Source of the DNA: Chryseobacterium daecheongense
GTDB taxonomy: Bacteria; Bacteroidota; Bacteroidia; Flavobacteriales; Weeksellaceae
Direction of reading: 5' to 3'
DNA length: 64,000 nt
Assembly (NCBI GenBank): GCA_027920525.1
Contig: CP115858.1
Location: 1,860,001 to 1,924,000, forward strand
Shown here one piece after another: positions 46,085-54,381 of the stretch; within the stretch, counting starts at the first letter, position 1, and each line of letters opens with the position of its first letter. The position numbers and the translations under genes are program-made. The notes below the pieces were generated by a model. It saw only the letters and a list, made by a program, of their open reading frames with translations, was not told the origin of the DNA and made no database searches.

Positions 46085-46452
46085 ATGAATAGCACATTAT
46101 AAAAATAAAAGTCATTTGCCACTACGCATCTGACTTTTTTATTTTTAAAACCAATTTTTATTAAATCTGCCTTCTTGGGCCGTCTTTTGGGGTAATTTAA
46201 AACAATCGGTCAAGGACACTGCACCCTTTTACAAGAATTTTCGCGATGTTCTTTTATTAAAATTTACTTAAAATATGGTTATGTTTGAAAATTTCATTAT
46301 TCGGAAAACATGGGTAACCTCTGGGAAGAGAGCACATTTACCTTTTATTTTAAAGTTAATCAAACGCAAATGTTTAATTTTTTTTATAAAAGTTAATTTT
46401 TTTTAAAGTAAATTTAAGTGCGAAATCGTTATAAAAGTATAATCTTAGTAAC
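46085..46452. other. Intergenic region after ppx
   Basis: This 368-base gap contains a weak terminator-like hairpin (46107-46141). A 41-codon ATG frame (46280) has no support. No promoter pair or other feature is convincing. Confidence 0.45.
46107..46141 (+). terminator. Probable terminator of ppk1-ppx
   Basis: AAAAGTCA pairs with TGACTTTT around a 16-base loop, followed by T run. The 8-bp stem is mostly AT, so moderate confidence. Confidence 0.5.
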
Positions 46453-47112
46453 ATGAGTTCAAACCCAATTAAAATAATAATAACAGGTGCCACAGGAATG
46501 GTAGGAGAAGGCGTGCTGATGGAATGTCTTGAAAACCCCGGTATTTCAGAAATTTTAAGTGTAAGCAGGAAACCGTCAGGAAAAAAGCATGCTAAATTAA
46601 AAGAGTATATCGTTCCAGATTTTCTAAGCATCACTGAAAATGATGAAAACCTGAAAGGTTATGATGCCTGCTTTTTCTGTGCAGGGATCAGCAGCGTGGG
46701 AATGAATGAAGAAGATTATACAAAAATAACATATGATACAACTCTCCATTTTGCAAATGCTGTTTTGAAGCAAAACCCCGGAATGGTTTTTAATTATGTT
46801 TCCGGAGCCCATACAGACAGCACAGAAAGTGGAAAGACAATGTGGGCAAGAGTAAAAGGAAGAACCGAAAATTCTTTAAAGAAGTTAGGATTCAGATCTG
46901 CCTATAACTTTCGTCCGGGATTTATGAAGCCCGTAGAAGGTCAGGTTCATGTCAAATGGTTTTTCAAACCTATTATATGGCTTTTTCCTGTTTTACTCCC
47001 GTCTCAATCATTAACATTGCATGAAGTAGGAAGAGCTATGGTCAATGTAGTAAAAAAGGGGTACCCAACATCAGTTTTAGAAATTCGAGACATTAAAAAA
47101 CTTGCGATATGA
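46453..47112 (+). CDS. NAD(P)-binding Rossmann-fold protein (atypical SDR)
   Basis: The 219-aa protein starts with IIITGATGMVGEGVLMECLE, an NAD(P)-binding TGATGxVG loop of the NmrA/atypical SDR group, followed by FCAGISSVGM and NYVSGAHTDSTESG. A catalytic YxxxK pattern is not obvious, so it may be a redox sensor or a quinone-reductase-like protein. Its stop overlaps the ATG of a 53-aa membrane peptide (ATGA at 47109-47112), suggesting linked translation. Confidence 0.8.
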   Translation: MSSNPIKIIITGATGMVGEGVLMECLENPGISEILSVSRKPSGKKHAKLKEYIVPDFLSITENDENLKGYDACFFCAGISSVGMNEEDYTKITYDTTLHFANAVLKQNPGMVFNYVSGAHTDSTESGKTMWARVKGRTENSLKKLGFRSAYNFRPGFMKPVEGQVHVKWFFKPIIWLFPVLLPSQSLTLHEVGRAMVNVVKKGYPTSVLEIRDIKKLAI

Positions 47113-47270
47113 GAGAAATGTTAAAAAGAATTATCCTTGTTATTTTTATCCTACTGGTTTTGACAGCAATTTCAGGTTTTCTGTATACCCAGAAACATCC
47201 GCTTGAAAAAGCATCCAATGAAAAACAATGGATGCAAAAAGCCATTAATCAAAAGCAGGTTGGAAACTAA
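47109..47270 (+). CDS. 53-aa single-pass membrane peptide
   Basis: ATG at 47109 (in an ATGA overlap with the preceding stop) to TAA 47268-47270. The peptide has a basic start, one strong hydrophobic helix (IILVIFILLVLTAISGFLY) and a polar tail rich in Lys and Gln. The overlap, typical composition and intact frame support a real gene. Function unknown; it may anchor or modulate the Rossmann protein. Confidence 0.6.
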   Translation: MREMLKRIILVIFILLVLTAISGFLYTQKHPLEKASNEKQWMQKAINQKQVGN

Positions 47271-47374
47271 TAAGCATAGACCCCTACATTATTATTAATC
47301 ATTTGTTAAGATTGCATTAAAATATTTACAAGGTATAAAGTTCATTTTTGCATTAATCAAAATTTAAGGTAAAA

Positions 47375-50300
47375 ATGACGAAAAACTATCTTTTTAGAGG
47401 CTTCCTGCCTATTGCTGTCCTGTTTCAAGGCGGTCTTTTCGGACAATCGTTGATCCATTACTGGAATTTCAATAACAATGCTTCTCAAGCCTCTATTACC
47501 ACTCCGACATCCTCGCTGGTAAACGGCTCTTCACTTGCTGCTATTACAGGGGGAACAAGTGTTATTGATTTTGCAGGAGGATCAGGTCAAAATTTCGACA
47601 CCAATAATTTAAATGCCAGGAATAATGATCCTGCCGGAACCCATTTAAGGTTTAACAACCCTATTGGTGGTGGACTTCAATTTTCCCTGCCTACTACCGG
47701 ATATCATAATGTAGTGGTAAAATTTACAACCAGAAGATCTGGTTCAGGGGCAGGAACACAAATCTGGTCATATTCCCTTGACGGAAATACTTTTACTAAT
47801 TACCAGAGCGTTACTCCGGTGGATGACGTCCCTCAGTTAGTTACTTTTGATTTTTCAAATATTGCAGGAGTTTCCAACAACCCCAATTTTAAATTAAAAG
47901 TTGAATTTGCTACGGGATCGGGAGGAAATGCAGGAAATAATCGTTTTGATAATTTTACGGTAGATGCTGTAGCAACCGGTTCCACAGATACTACTCCACC
48001 TACAGTAACGTATCTTCCGGCTAATAATACCAATAATACATCCACAACAATAAATCCGAGTATTTCGTTTAATGAAAATGTCAGACATATTGATAACGCT
48101 GCAATCACTGATACCAATGCACAAAATCTTGTTGAATTCAGGGTGGCAAATGCTTCGGGCTCACAGATACCGTTCACAACTACTTTTAGTAACAATGCAA
48201 TCACGATTATTCCTGGCACTCCCCTACTTCCTAATCAAACATATTATTTAGCACTAAAACCCAATACCGTTGAAGATTTTAGTGATAATGCTGTTACTTC
48301 AGCTACTTCTACTACTTTCACTACGGCAGGTACCACTATTTCACTCGATAAAAATTTCATCAAAGTAAATGAAAATGCGGGTAACCTAAGTTTCAAGATC
48401 AATATTAATAATCCTTCCGCCTCTACAGTAAATCTTGTTGTAAAGCCTGCTCCTTTCAGCACAGCCGACAGCAATGATTTTACAGTAAATAATCAAACAA
48501 TCACTATTACGCCAACCACTACCAGCTATATTGTAAATATTCCGATTATTGATGATATACTCGAAGAACAGCAGGCAGAATATTTTGTAGTAAGCCTTGA
48601 AAACCCGGTAGGTGCAACTATTACAGGAGATAATTCAGCCACAATTTATATCGTAGATAATGATAAGGCCGCACCTGTTCCTTCAAATCAAATTCATTTG
48701 AACTATATCGGAAGCTTCGATCCTTCCGGAAACAACAACAGTTCTACAGAAATTGTTGTTCATGATCCTGCCACTCAAAGGTTGTTTACGATCAGTTCAC
48801 TGACCGATGTTTTTGATATTATTGATTTCAGTACTCCAACGGCTCCTGTTGTTATCAAAACGGTAAATATGGCTTCTTATGGAGGAATCACTAGTATCGC
48901 GGTTAAAAACGGAATTATCGCAGTTTCTTCTCCAAATGTAAACCCACAACAAAACGGATCTGTTATCTTTTTTGACATTAACGGAAATTTCCTGAAACAA
49001 GTTACTGTAGGTGCTTTACCTGATATGATTACTTTTACTCCGGATGGATCAAAGGTTATTACAGCCAATGAAGGAGAACCTAATGACGCCTACACAGTTG
49101 ATCCTGAAGGCTCCATCAGTATCATTGACATTTCCGGAGGAATAAACAATCTTATCCAAAGTCAGGTTACCACACTCAATTTTACCAATTTCAACACCCA
49201 GGAATCTTCTCTTTTTGCAACCGGATTAAGAAAAGTAAGGGCAACGAGTACGCTGGCCCAGGATCTGGAACCGGAATATATAACGGTAAGCTCAGACAGC
49301 CAAAAGGCATGGGTTACTCTTCAGGAAAACAATGGGATTGCTGAAGTAAATCTGGTAACGAAATCCATAACGAGTATTTGGGGATTAGGCAAAAAAGATA
49401 TGAGTTTACCCGGAAACGGTTTTGATGCTTCGGATAATAACGGAGAGGTACTGATTGCCAATTGGCCGGTAAAAACATTTTATACTCCCGATGCTGTACA
49501 AAACTATAAAGCAGGTAATACCAATTATATCGTAACAGCTAATGAAGGTGATGAAAAAGATCTTTCCGGGTTCAGCGAAAGAACAACTGTAGGAGCCAAT
49601 GGCTATCTTTTAGATTCTACAAATTTCCCTAATTCATCTATATTAAAAGCTTCTCACAACCTGGGAAGATTCAGGGTAACCAATGTAAATGGCAATACAG
49701 ACGGAGATGCCGAATACGAAGAAATTAATGCAATGGGAGCACGTTCTTTTTCCATTTTCAATGCCGATACAAAACAGATTGTATATGATAGTGGAGATCA
49801 GTTTGAACGTTATGTTGCATACAGCCATCCATTAATCTTTAACGCAGATAACGAAAGTAATGCAGTTAAAAGCAGAAGCCGTGCCAAAGGTCCGGAACCA
49901 GAAGGTGTTGCTTTAGGAACCATAAACGGTCAGACTTTTGCCTTCATCACTTTGGAAAGAACCGGTGGTGTAATGGTTTATAATATTACAGATCCAAATA
50001 ATGTAACTTTTACGGATTACAAAAATTCGAGATCAACTTCAGCATATGGTGGTGATAACGGCCCCGAAGGAATTATTTACATAGCTCCACAAAATACAAC
50101 AACAGGCAAAGGCTATGTAGTTATTGCAAATGAAATCAGCGGAACTTTATCGATGTATGAAGTAGTAACACCTCCCACATTGGGAACGGGTGAGGTAAAA
50201 GCTGAGCAGGCCACATTTAATGTATTCCCTAATCCTGTGACAAAAGGAAATACTCTATATTTCAACCGCGCACAAGGTTATGAATTGTACGATATGTCAG

Positions 50301-50416
50301 GAAAACTTTTGAAAAAAGAGAAAAATTCTTTACTTATTGAAACTTCATCACTTGCTACAGGTGTTTACCTCATTAAAACTTCAGAGGGTATACTGAAACG
50401 GTTTATCGTAAAATAG
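47375..50416 (+). CDS. Large secreted multidomain protein: Ig-like, Calx-beta, choice-of-anchor-I region and T9SS C-terminal domain
   Basis: The 1013-aa protein has a signal peptide (residues ~1-23), a beta-sandwich N-domain, an SbsA-like Ig domain (~207-325, DTTPPTVTYLPANN), a Calx-beta domain (~330-430, ISLDKNFIKVNENAGNLSF, NPVGATITGDNSATIYIVDND), a long beta-propeller-like section (~445-930, PDMITFTPDGSKVITANEGEP, LEPEYITVSSDSQKAWVTLQ, EGIIYIAPQN) of choice-of-anchor-I type, and a T9SS type A C-terminal domain (FNVFPNPVTKGNTLYF ... LATGVYLIKTSEGILKRFIVK). It is secreted by the type IX system, probably surface-attached. Some relatives of the propeller region are linked to phosphatase/esterase proteins, but no catalytic residue set is visible. 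Confidence 0.85.
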   Translation: MTKNYLFRGFLPIAVLFQGGLFGQSLIHYWNFNNNASQASITTPTSSLVNGSSLAAITGGTSVIDFAGGSGQNFDTNNLNARNNDPAGTHLRFNNPIGGGLQFSLPTTGYHNVVVKFTTRRSGSGAGTQIWSYSLDGNTFTNYQSVTPVDDVPQLVTFDFSNIAGVSNNPNFKLKVEFATGSGGNAGNNRFDNFTVDAVATGSTDTTPPTVTYLPANNTNNTSTTINPSISFNENVRHIDNAAITDTNAQNLVEFRVANASGSQIPFTTTFSNNAITIIPGTPLLPNQTYYLALKPNTVEDFSDNAVTSATSTTFTTAGTTISLDKNFIKVNENAGNLSFKININNPSASTVNLVVKPAPFSTADSNDFTVNNQTITITPTTTSYIVNIPIIDDILEEQQAEYFVVSLENPVGATITGDNSATIYIVDNDKAAPVPSNQIHLNYIGSFDPSGNNNSSTEIVVHDPATQRLFTISSLTDVFDIIDFSTPTAPVVIKTVNMASYGGITSIAVKNGIIAVSSPNVNPQQNGSVIFFDINGNFLKQVTVGALPDMITFTPDGSKVITANEGEPNDAYTVDPEGSISIIDISGGINNLIQSQVTTLNFTNFNTQESSLFATGLRKVRATSTLAQDLEPEYITVSSDSQKAWVTLQENNGIAEVNLVTKSITSIWGLGKKDMSLPGNGFDASDNNGEVLIANWPVKTFYTPDAVQNYKAGNTNYIVTANEGDEKDLSGFSERTTVGANGYLLDSTNFPNSSILKASHNLGRFRVTNVNGNTDGDAEYEEINAMGARSFSIFNADTKQIVYDSGDQFERYVAYSHPLIFNADNESNAVKSRSRAKGPEPEGVALGTINGQTFAFITLERTGGVMVYNITDPNNVTFTDYKNSRSTSAYGGDNGPEGIIYIAPQNTTTGKGYVVIANEISGTLSMYEVVTPPTLGTGEVKAEQATFNVFPNPVTKGNTLYFNRAQGYELYDMSGKLLKKEKNSLLIETSSLATGVYLIKTSEGILKRFIVK

Positions 50417-50434
50417 AATATACATTAGATTGAT

Positions 50435-50466
50435 AAAAAAGCTCAGGATTTTCCTGAGCTTTTTAT
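50435..50466. terminator. Bidirectional intrinsic terminator
   Basis: AAAAAAGCTCAGGA / TCCTGAGCTTTTT hairpin between the 47375 gene and the convergent response-regulator gene. Confidence 0.88.
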
Positions 50467-50467
50467 A

Positions 50468-51082
50468 TTAATGCATATCATCATAGATCCGAACAAGATC
50501 TACAACATTTTTAATTTTTAGCTTATCAAAAATTTTCTTTTTATAGGTACTGATCGTAGACATTTTAAGGTCGAGAATGTTGGCAATTTCTATATTCCCG
50601 TTTCCTTCAGCCAGAAGTTTAAATATCTGGAATTCCCTTTTAGAAAGCTTTTCTACAGTACGCCCATCTTTAGAGTGGGACAACAATTTATTGACCATCT
50701 TTGACGGGTAATAATACCCCTCTTCAAAGATCGCTGTAATGCCTCTCAATATTTCAGATTCTGAAGCACCCTTATTAAGAAACCCTTCCGCCCCTTCTTC
50801 AATATATTGAATGCCTACACTTTCATCATAAGTAGAAAAGATCATGATTTTAAGATCTTCCTGTTTTCCTTTTAATTCCTTTACCATTGTTTTCGAAGTG
50901 CTGTCAGGCATATCAATATCCAGAATCACCAGATCATATTGTTCTTTAGAAACTTTGTCCTTGGTCTCAATATAATTTTCAGCAAAATCTATTGTACAGG
51001 GATATTGAAGTTTCGATTCCAACAGCAGCGCAGTACCCGTTCTCACAATATAATGGTCATCCGCAATGAGTATTTTTTTCAT
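50468..51082 (-). CDS. NarL/FixJ-type response regulator
   Basis: The 204-aa protein has a receiver domain with acidic pocket DDH (~8-9), phospho-acceptor Asp in DLVILDIDMPDS (~55), the conserved Thr/Ser in MIFSTYDE and Lys in FLNKGASE, plus a C-terminal LuxR HTH (~140-200, LSKREFQIFKLLAEGNGNIEIANILDLKMSTISTYKKKIFDKLKI). The start at 51082 is chosen because it begins the receiver fold; a longer ATG frame from 51145 runs through the preceding ORF. An 87-aa HATPase-like ORF ends five bases upstream. The cognate kinase is not clear. Confidence 0.9.
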   Translation of the reverse strand: MKKILIADDHYIVRTGTALLLESKLQYPCTIDFAENYIETKDKVSKEQYDLVILDIDMPDSTSKTMVKELKGKQEDLKIMIFSTYDESVGIQYIEEGAEGFLNKGASESEILRGITAIFEEGYYYPSKMVNKLLSHSKDGRTVEKLSKREFQIFKLLAEGNGNIEIANILDLKMSTISTYKKKIFDKLKIKNVVDLVRIYDDMH

Positions 51083-51087
51083 AGTTC

Positions 51088-51351
51088 TTAGTTTTTGATC
51101 ATAACTTCCAAAGGAAACCATGGATATGATTTTTTTGGAGTGCATTTCCTCGTCCGATTTTTAGCAAGATGCAATACAACATGTAGGCCGATACGATCTT
51201 TTTGAAAATAAATTTCTCCGTAATAAAGATCTTTCACCGCATTTATACAGCGATTTATTATTTCTTTAGAAAATCCATACCCAAAATTGGCAATTTTGAC
51301 GATTCCCCATGTGTTTTTAGACTTTTTCATAGTAAACCTTATTGTGATCAT
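51088..51351 (-). CDS. 87-aa protein resembling the C-terminal ATPase part of a histidine kinase
   Basis: The frame from ATG at 51351 to a stop 5 bases before the response-regulator ATG encodes 87 aa. It contains VKIANFGYGFSKEI (compare G1 box DNGxGFS) and RIGLHVVLHLAKNR (compare G2 box GIGLxVV), in the correct order and ~30 residues apart, as in kinase HATPase domains, but the N-box, catalytic DHp helix and phospho-His are absent and the key DNG is changed to ANF. It could be a degenerate kinase remnant, a mini-protein that binds the regulator, or a coincidental resemblance. The close spacing supports translation. Confidence 0.5.
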   Translation of the reverse strand: MITIRFTMKKSKNTWGIVKIANFGYGFSKEIINRCINAVKDLYYGEIYFQKDRIGLHVVLHLAKNRTRKCTPKKSYPWFPLEVMIKN

Positions 51352-51799
51352 TTTTTATTTGTATTGTCAATTAGTGTAGAATCATATATTTGGAAATAAT
51401 ATGGGTTTTATAAGGTATACAAAACCTGATTTATCTTCTGAAATGCTTTGCCATCTTTTTTGTAAAACGATACTACTCGCTCCGAAACAAATTGAAGAGT
51501 TTTGTATATAAAACAGGGAAAGAAAAAACATAACAGAAGCAGCCCAAACCTCATATAGTGTTGTAAATAAATTTTTTACAAAAGTAACATTAATAAAACT
51601 CACAAAAACATAGAATTATTTCTATATGAATTTAATATTAATTCTAGTTTAATACACCTTATTTAATAAGTGTAACCAATAAAAAAAGACGGGCTATAAA
51701 AACCTGTCTTTAAACATATTACATTATTTTAAGTGAATAATTTATTAAAAATAATAATTCACTGGAAATTTTTAAATATATACAAATATGAATTCCTTT
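51352..51799. other. Intergenic region between flotillin and the HATPase-like gene
   Basis: This 448-base gap contains the flotillin terminator hairpin (51681-51711) and presumably the promoter of the minus-strand regulator unit. The rest is AT-rich with no supported gene. Confidence 0.45.
51681..51711 (-). terminator. Intrinsic terminator of the nfeD-flotillin operon
   Basis: Minus strand: AAAGACAGG ... CCCGTCTTT around TTTTTATAG with one mismatch, then seven T. It is almost identical to the mrp-operon terminator at 54036-54062. Confidence 0.72.
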
Positions 51800-53383
51800 T
51801 TACGGCTTAGGAGAATCATCTTTTGATCCATCATTTTCAAGAGTCATGTCATCAAAATTCTTTTTCTCTTTCTTCTCAATGATCTTAACAATTTCTTTTT
51901 GAACCTCCTCCGGCTTTCCTTTTAAATAGTCCGGTAAATTAAGTCCTGCCATATTGAACAAATCATTTAACGGCGGAACTGTTTTCATCATCCCTGAAAC
52001 AAAATTAGCCGTAGAATTGTTTCCATCTTTTCCATTTCCACTATCCCAAACAGTAACCTTATCAATCTTGATATTTTTAACTGCTTCTACCTGAGTTTTT
52101 ACCAGTTCAGGAAGTTTTTCCAATAGCAATAGCTGGAATGCACTGTTAGCATCACCCCCAGCAGCTTTAACCACCTGATCATATCCTTCAGCCTGCTTGG
52201 TAAGGATCTCATAGAGACCCTTCGCTTCAGCTTCCATCTTAGCAAATATGGCGTCTGCTTCTCCTTTTGCCTGCAATCTTATTTTTTCAGCTTCAGCCTG
52301 TGCATCGATAATCATTTTCTGTTTTGAAATCTCTGCGGGAACTACAATATTAGCCTGTTGTGTAGACCGTTCTCTTTCTGCTCTCGCAGCCTCTGCTTTC
52401 TGTTCAGCCACATAAGCCTCTTCAAGTGATTTCGCCGCTTGTACCTTTTCAGCAGCAGTAGCAATTCTTAATGCCTCCGCTTCTCTTTCCCTTCTTTCAG
52501 CATCGGAGTTTGCGATGGTAATTTTTGCTTCATTTTCTCCTTTTACAGCAATAGAGTTAGCCAAAGATGTTGCAATACGTGCTTCTTTTGCAGCTTCTGC
52601 CTTACCGATAGCCTCATCTTTTCCTGCGGCCGCAATACTGATCTCCCTGTCTTTTTGAGTAATCGCTATCTTAACATCCCGGTCCCTCTGTGTCTCTGCA
52701 ATCTGAGTATCTTTCTCGCGATCAGCAAGAGCTTTTCCTGTTTCACCGATCTTTGTCTGTTCCGCTACACTGATAATCGCTTCATTGATCGCTTTTGCAG
52801 CAGCTTCTTTTCCCAGAGCTTCAATATATCCGGATTCATCCCTGATATCCGTAACGTTTACATTGATTAGCTTCAGGCCTATTTTCTTTAATTCCGTATC
52901 AACATTTTTAGAAATATTATCCAGAAATTTATCCCTGTCCGAGTTAATTTCCTCAATGGTCATTGTAGCAATAACCAAACGCAATTGCCCGAATAAAATA
53001 TCTTTCGAAAGCTCCTGAATCTGCTCGGGAGATAATCCGAGTAAACGCTCTGCTGCATTTCCCATAGAATCAGGATCTGTAGAAATGGCAATCGTAAAAC
53101 GACAAGGAACATCCACACGGATATTCTGGCGCGAAAGCGCATTGGTAAGATTGGCTTCAATGGAAATTGGTTTCAGATCCAGATAAGCAAAATCCTGGAT
53201 AACCGGCCATACAAAAGCTCCCCCTCCATGAATACACTTTGCAGAGCTTCCGCCTGTTTTACCGTAGATCACTAAAATTTTATCTGAAGGACATCTTTTG
53301 TATCGCGAAATAAGGGCTAAAAATGTGACAAATAGTACGACGACTATTACAACTGTTAAAATAAGGGTTCCGGGAATTTCCAT
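51800..53383 (-). CDS. Flotillin family protein (SPFH domain)
   Basis: The 527-aa protein has an N-terminal transmembrane/hairpin segment (~8-25, LILTVVIVVVLFVTFLALI), an SPFH domain (~30-200, SDKILVIYGKTGGSSAKCIHGGGAFVWPVIQ, FTIAISTDPDSMGNAAERLLGL), a long coiled-coil of Ala/Glu/Lys repeats (~210-370, REREAEALRIATAAEKVQAAKSLEE) and a tail with DMTLENDG. Flotillins scaffold membrane microdomains. It follows nfeD by 20 bases on the same strand; NfeD-flotillin pairing is widely conserved, so they likely act together in the membrane. Confidence 0.93.
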   Translation of the reverse strand: MEIPGTLILTVVIVVVLFVTFLALISRYKRCPSDKILVIYGKTGGSSAKCIHGGGAFVWPVIQDFAYLDLKPISIEANLTNALSRQNIRVDVPCRFTIAISTDPDSMGNAAERLLGLSPEQIQELSKDILFGQLRLVIATMTIEEINSDRDKFLDNISKNVDTELKKIGLKLINVNVTDIRDESGYIEALGKEAAAKAINEAIISVAEQTKIGETGKALADREKDTQIAETQRDRDVKIAITQKDREISIAAAGKDEAIGKAEAAKEARIATSLANSIAVKGENEAKITIANSDAERREREAEALRIATAAEKVQAAKSLEEAYVAEQKAEAARAERERSTQQANIVVPAEISKQKMIIDAQAEAEKIRLQAKGEADAIFAKMEAEAKGLYEILTKQAEGYDQVVKAAGGDANSAFQLLLLEKLPELVKTQVEAVKNIKIDKVTVWDSGNGKDGNNSTANFVSGMMKTVPPLNDLFNMAGLNLPDYLKGKPEEVQKEIVKIIEKKEKKNFDDMTLENDGSKDDSPKP

Positions 53384-53403
53384 ATATCGTTTTATAATTT
53401 TAA

Positions 53404-53973
53404 TTAAACTTTCGAAACAACAAGGATCTTGTCATAAATGTATATCACTCTTACAGAATGACTCGACGGAATGCTTTCTTCAGCTTCCGTCATCGCCTGA
53501 AGCTCGTGGTTTGTTCCTTTTAAGGAGATCTGTATCTTTCCCATTCCACTCATCTTTGGAGGAATCGTGATATACACCTCACCCGTTCTTCCGATAAGAT
53601 CTTCCATTTTAAAGGTATTGTCTTCTGTTAATTTTAAAATCTGTAGAATAAGAATAAAGAAAAGGAAAAGAAAACCTGTTCCGATAAGAATAGCTACAAG
53701 AAACAACAGTGCTTTGCTTCCTATGGAATCATAAAAGGCCACTCCACCCCATCCGAATCCTAAAAGGAAATTAACCAGATTCCTGAAGGAAAACAGTTGG
53801 AAAGGACTGTCACCATGCGGTGCATCACCACTGAAATCTGTATGAACAGCCCCAGTATGGTCACCTCCGATAAAAGTAAGGATTGTCTGAATTAAAAATA
53901 TTAAACTGGCACCCAAAGCGATATACCAAAAGCCTTGATTCAGAGGTTCTAAATTTTCTATAAATCCAAACAT
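53404..53973 (-). CDS. NfeD-like membrane protein
   Basis: The 189-aa protein has two to three membrane helices (~17-37, 69-86, 97-124) and a C-terminal OB-fold beta barrel (~125-189, MEDLIGRTGEVYITIPPKMSGMGKIQISLKGTNHELQA), the NfeD architecture. It precedes flotillin in transcription and probably supports its assembly. The start at 53973 (MFGFIENLEPL) is chosen over an ATG at 54030, which lies beyond the promoter-like TATATTTG. Confidence 0.82.
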   Translation of the reverse strand: MFGFIENLEPLNQGFWYIALGASLIFLIQTILTFIGGDHTGAVHTDFSGDAPHGDSPFQLFSFRNLVNFLLGFGWGGVAFYDSIGSKALLFLVAILIGTGFLFLFFILILQILKLTEDNTFKMEDLIGRTGEVYITIPPKMSGMGKIQISLKGTNHELQAMTEAEESIPSSHSVRVIYIYDKILVVSKV

Positions 53974-53988
53974 ATTGATGTGTTTTAA

Positions 53989-53996
53989 CAAATATA
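53989..53996 (-). promoter_or_regulatory. Candidate -7 element of nfeD-flotillin
   Basis: TATATTTG on the minus strand, exact TAnnTTTG match, 15 bases before the 53973 start, which supports that start. The -33 element is not clear. Confidence 0.45.
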
Positions 53997-54035
53997 ACAA
54001 AAACCACCATATGATTCGGAAAAGGACCATAATAA

Positions 54036-54062
54036 AAAAGACAGGCTATAAAAACCTGTCTT
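54036..54062 (-). terminator. Intrinsic terminator of the mrp-nifU-like operon
   Basis: Minus strand: perfect AAGACAGG / CCTGTCTT stem around TTTTTATAG then six T. Nearly the same sequence occurs at the end of the flotillin operon (51681-51711). Confidence 0.85.
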
Positions 54063-54087
54063 CGTTATCTTTACATCTTAATTGATG

Positions 54088-54336
54088 TTACTCTACGCTT
54101 ATTACCTTTTCGATCTCCGGAGCGTGCTGCTTTATTGTATTTTCTACACCCAGTTTAAGTGTTGAAAAGTTCAAAGAACATCCGGAACAGTTTCCTAAAA
54201 GTTTTACATAAACCGAGTTATCTTTCACATCAATAAGCTCAATATCACCTCCGTCTTTATTCAAAAACGGACGGATACTTTCTAAAGCCTCCATTACTCT
54301 TGTTACAGTATCTTCGTGTGCTACGTTTGTTTCCAT
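54088..54336 (-). CDS. NifU-family iron-sulfur cluster scaffold protein
   Basis: The 82-aa protein is a NifU C-terminal (Nfu) domain: ...RVMEALESIRPFLNKDGGDIELIDV... and the cluster-binding CSGCS (~52-56). It carries or transfers [4Fe-4S] clusters. It starts at ATG 54336 rather than 54366, which would add ten charged residues. It lies 45 bases downstream of mrp, also an Fe-S cluster carrier, on the same strand. Confidence 0.9.
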   Translation of the reverse strand: METNVAHEDTVTRVMEALESIRPFLNKDGGDIELIDVKDNSVYVKLLGNCSGCSLNFSTLKLGVENTIKQHAPEIEKVISVE

Positions 54337-54381
54337 ATTTTTCAGTTCAATTCGGTTTTTTTTCAAAATTTAATTTGAATA

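Noticed and set aside
46280..46405. 41-codon ATG frame upstream of the Rossmann protein gene
   Set aside because: Low-complexity AT-rich ending, no plausible domain, no overlap with neighbouring genes and no support from composition.
51083..51145. Longer start for the response regulator
   Set aside because: It would overlap the preceding 87-aa ORF and add a non-receiver N-terminus; the ATG at 51082 matches the receiver fold.
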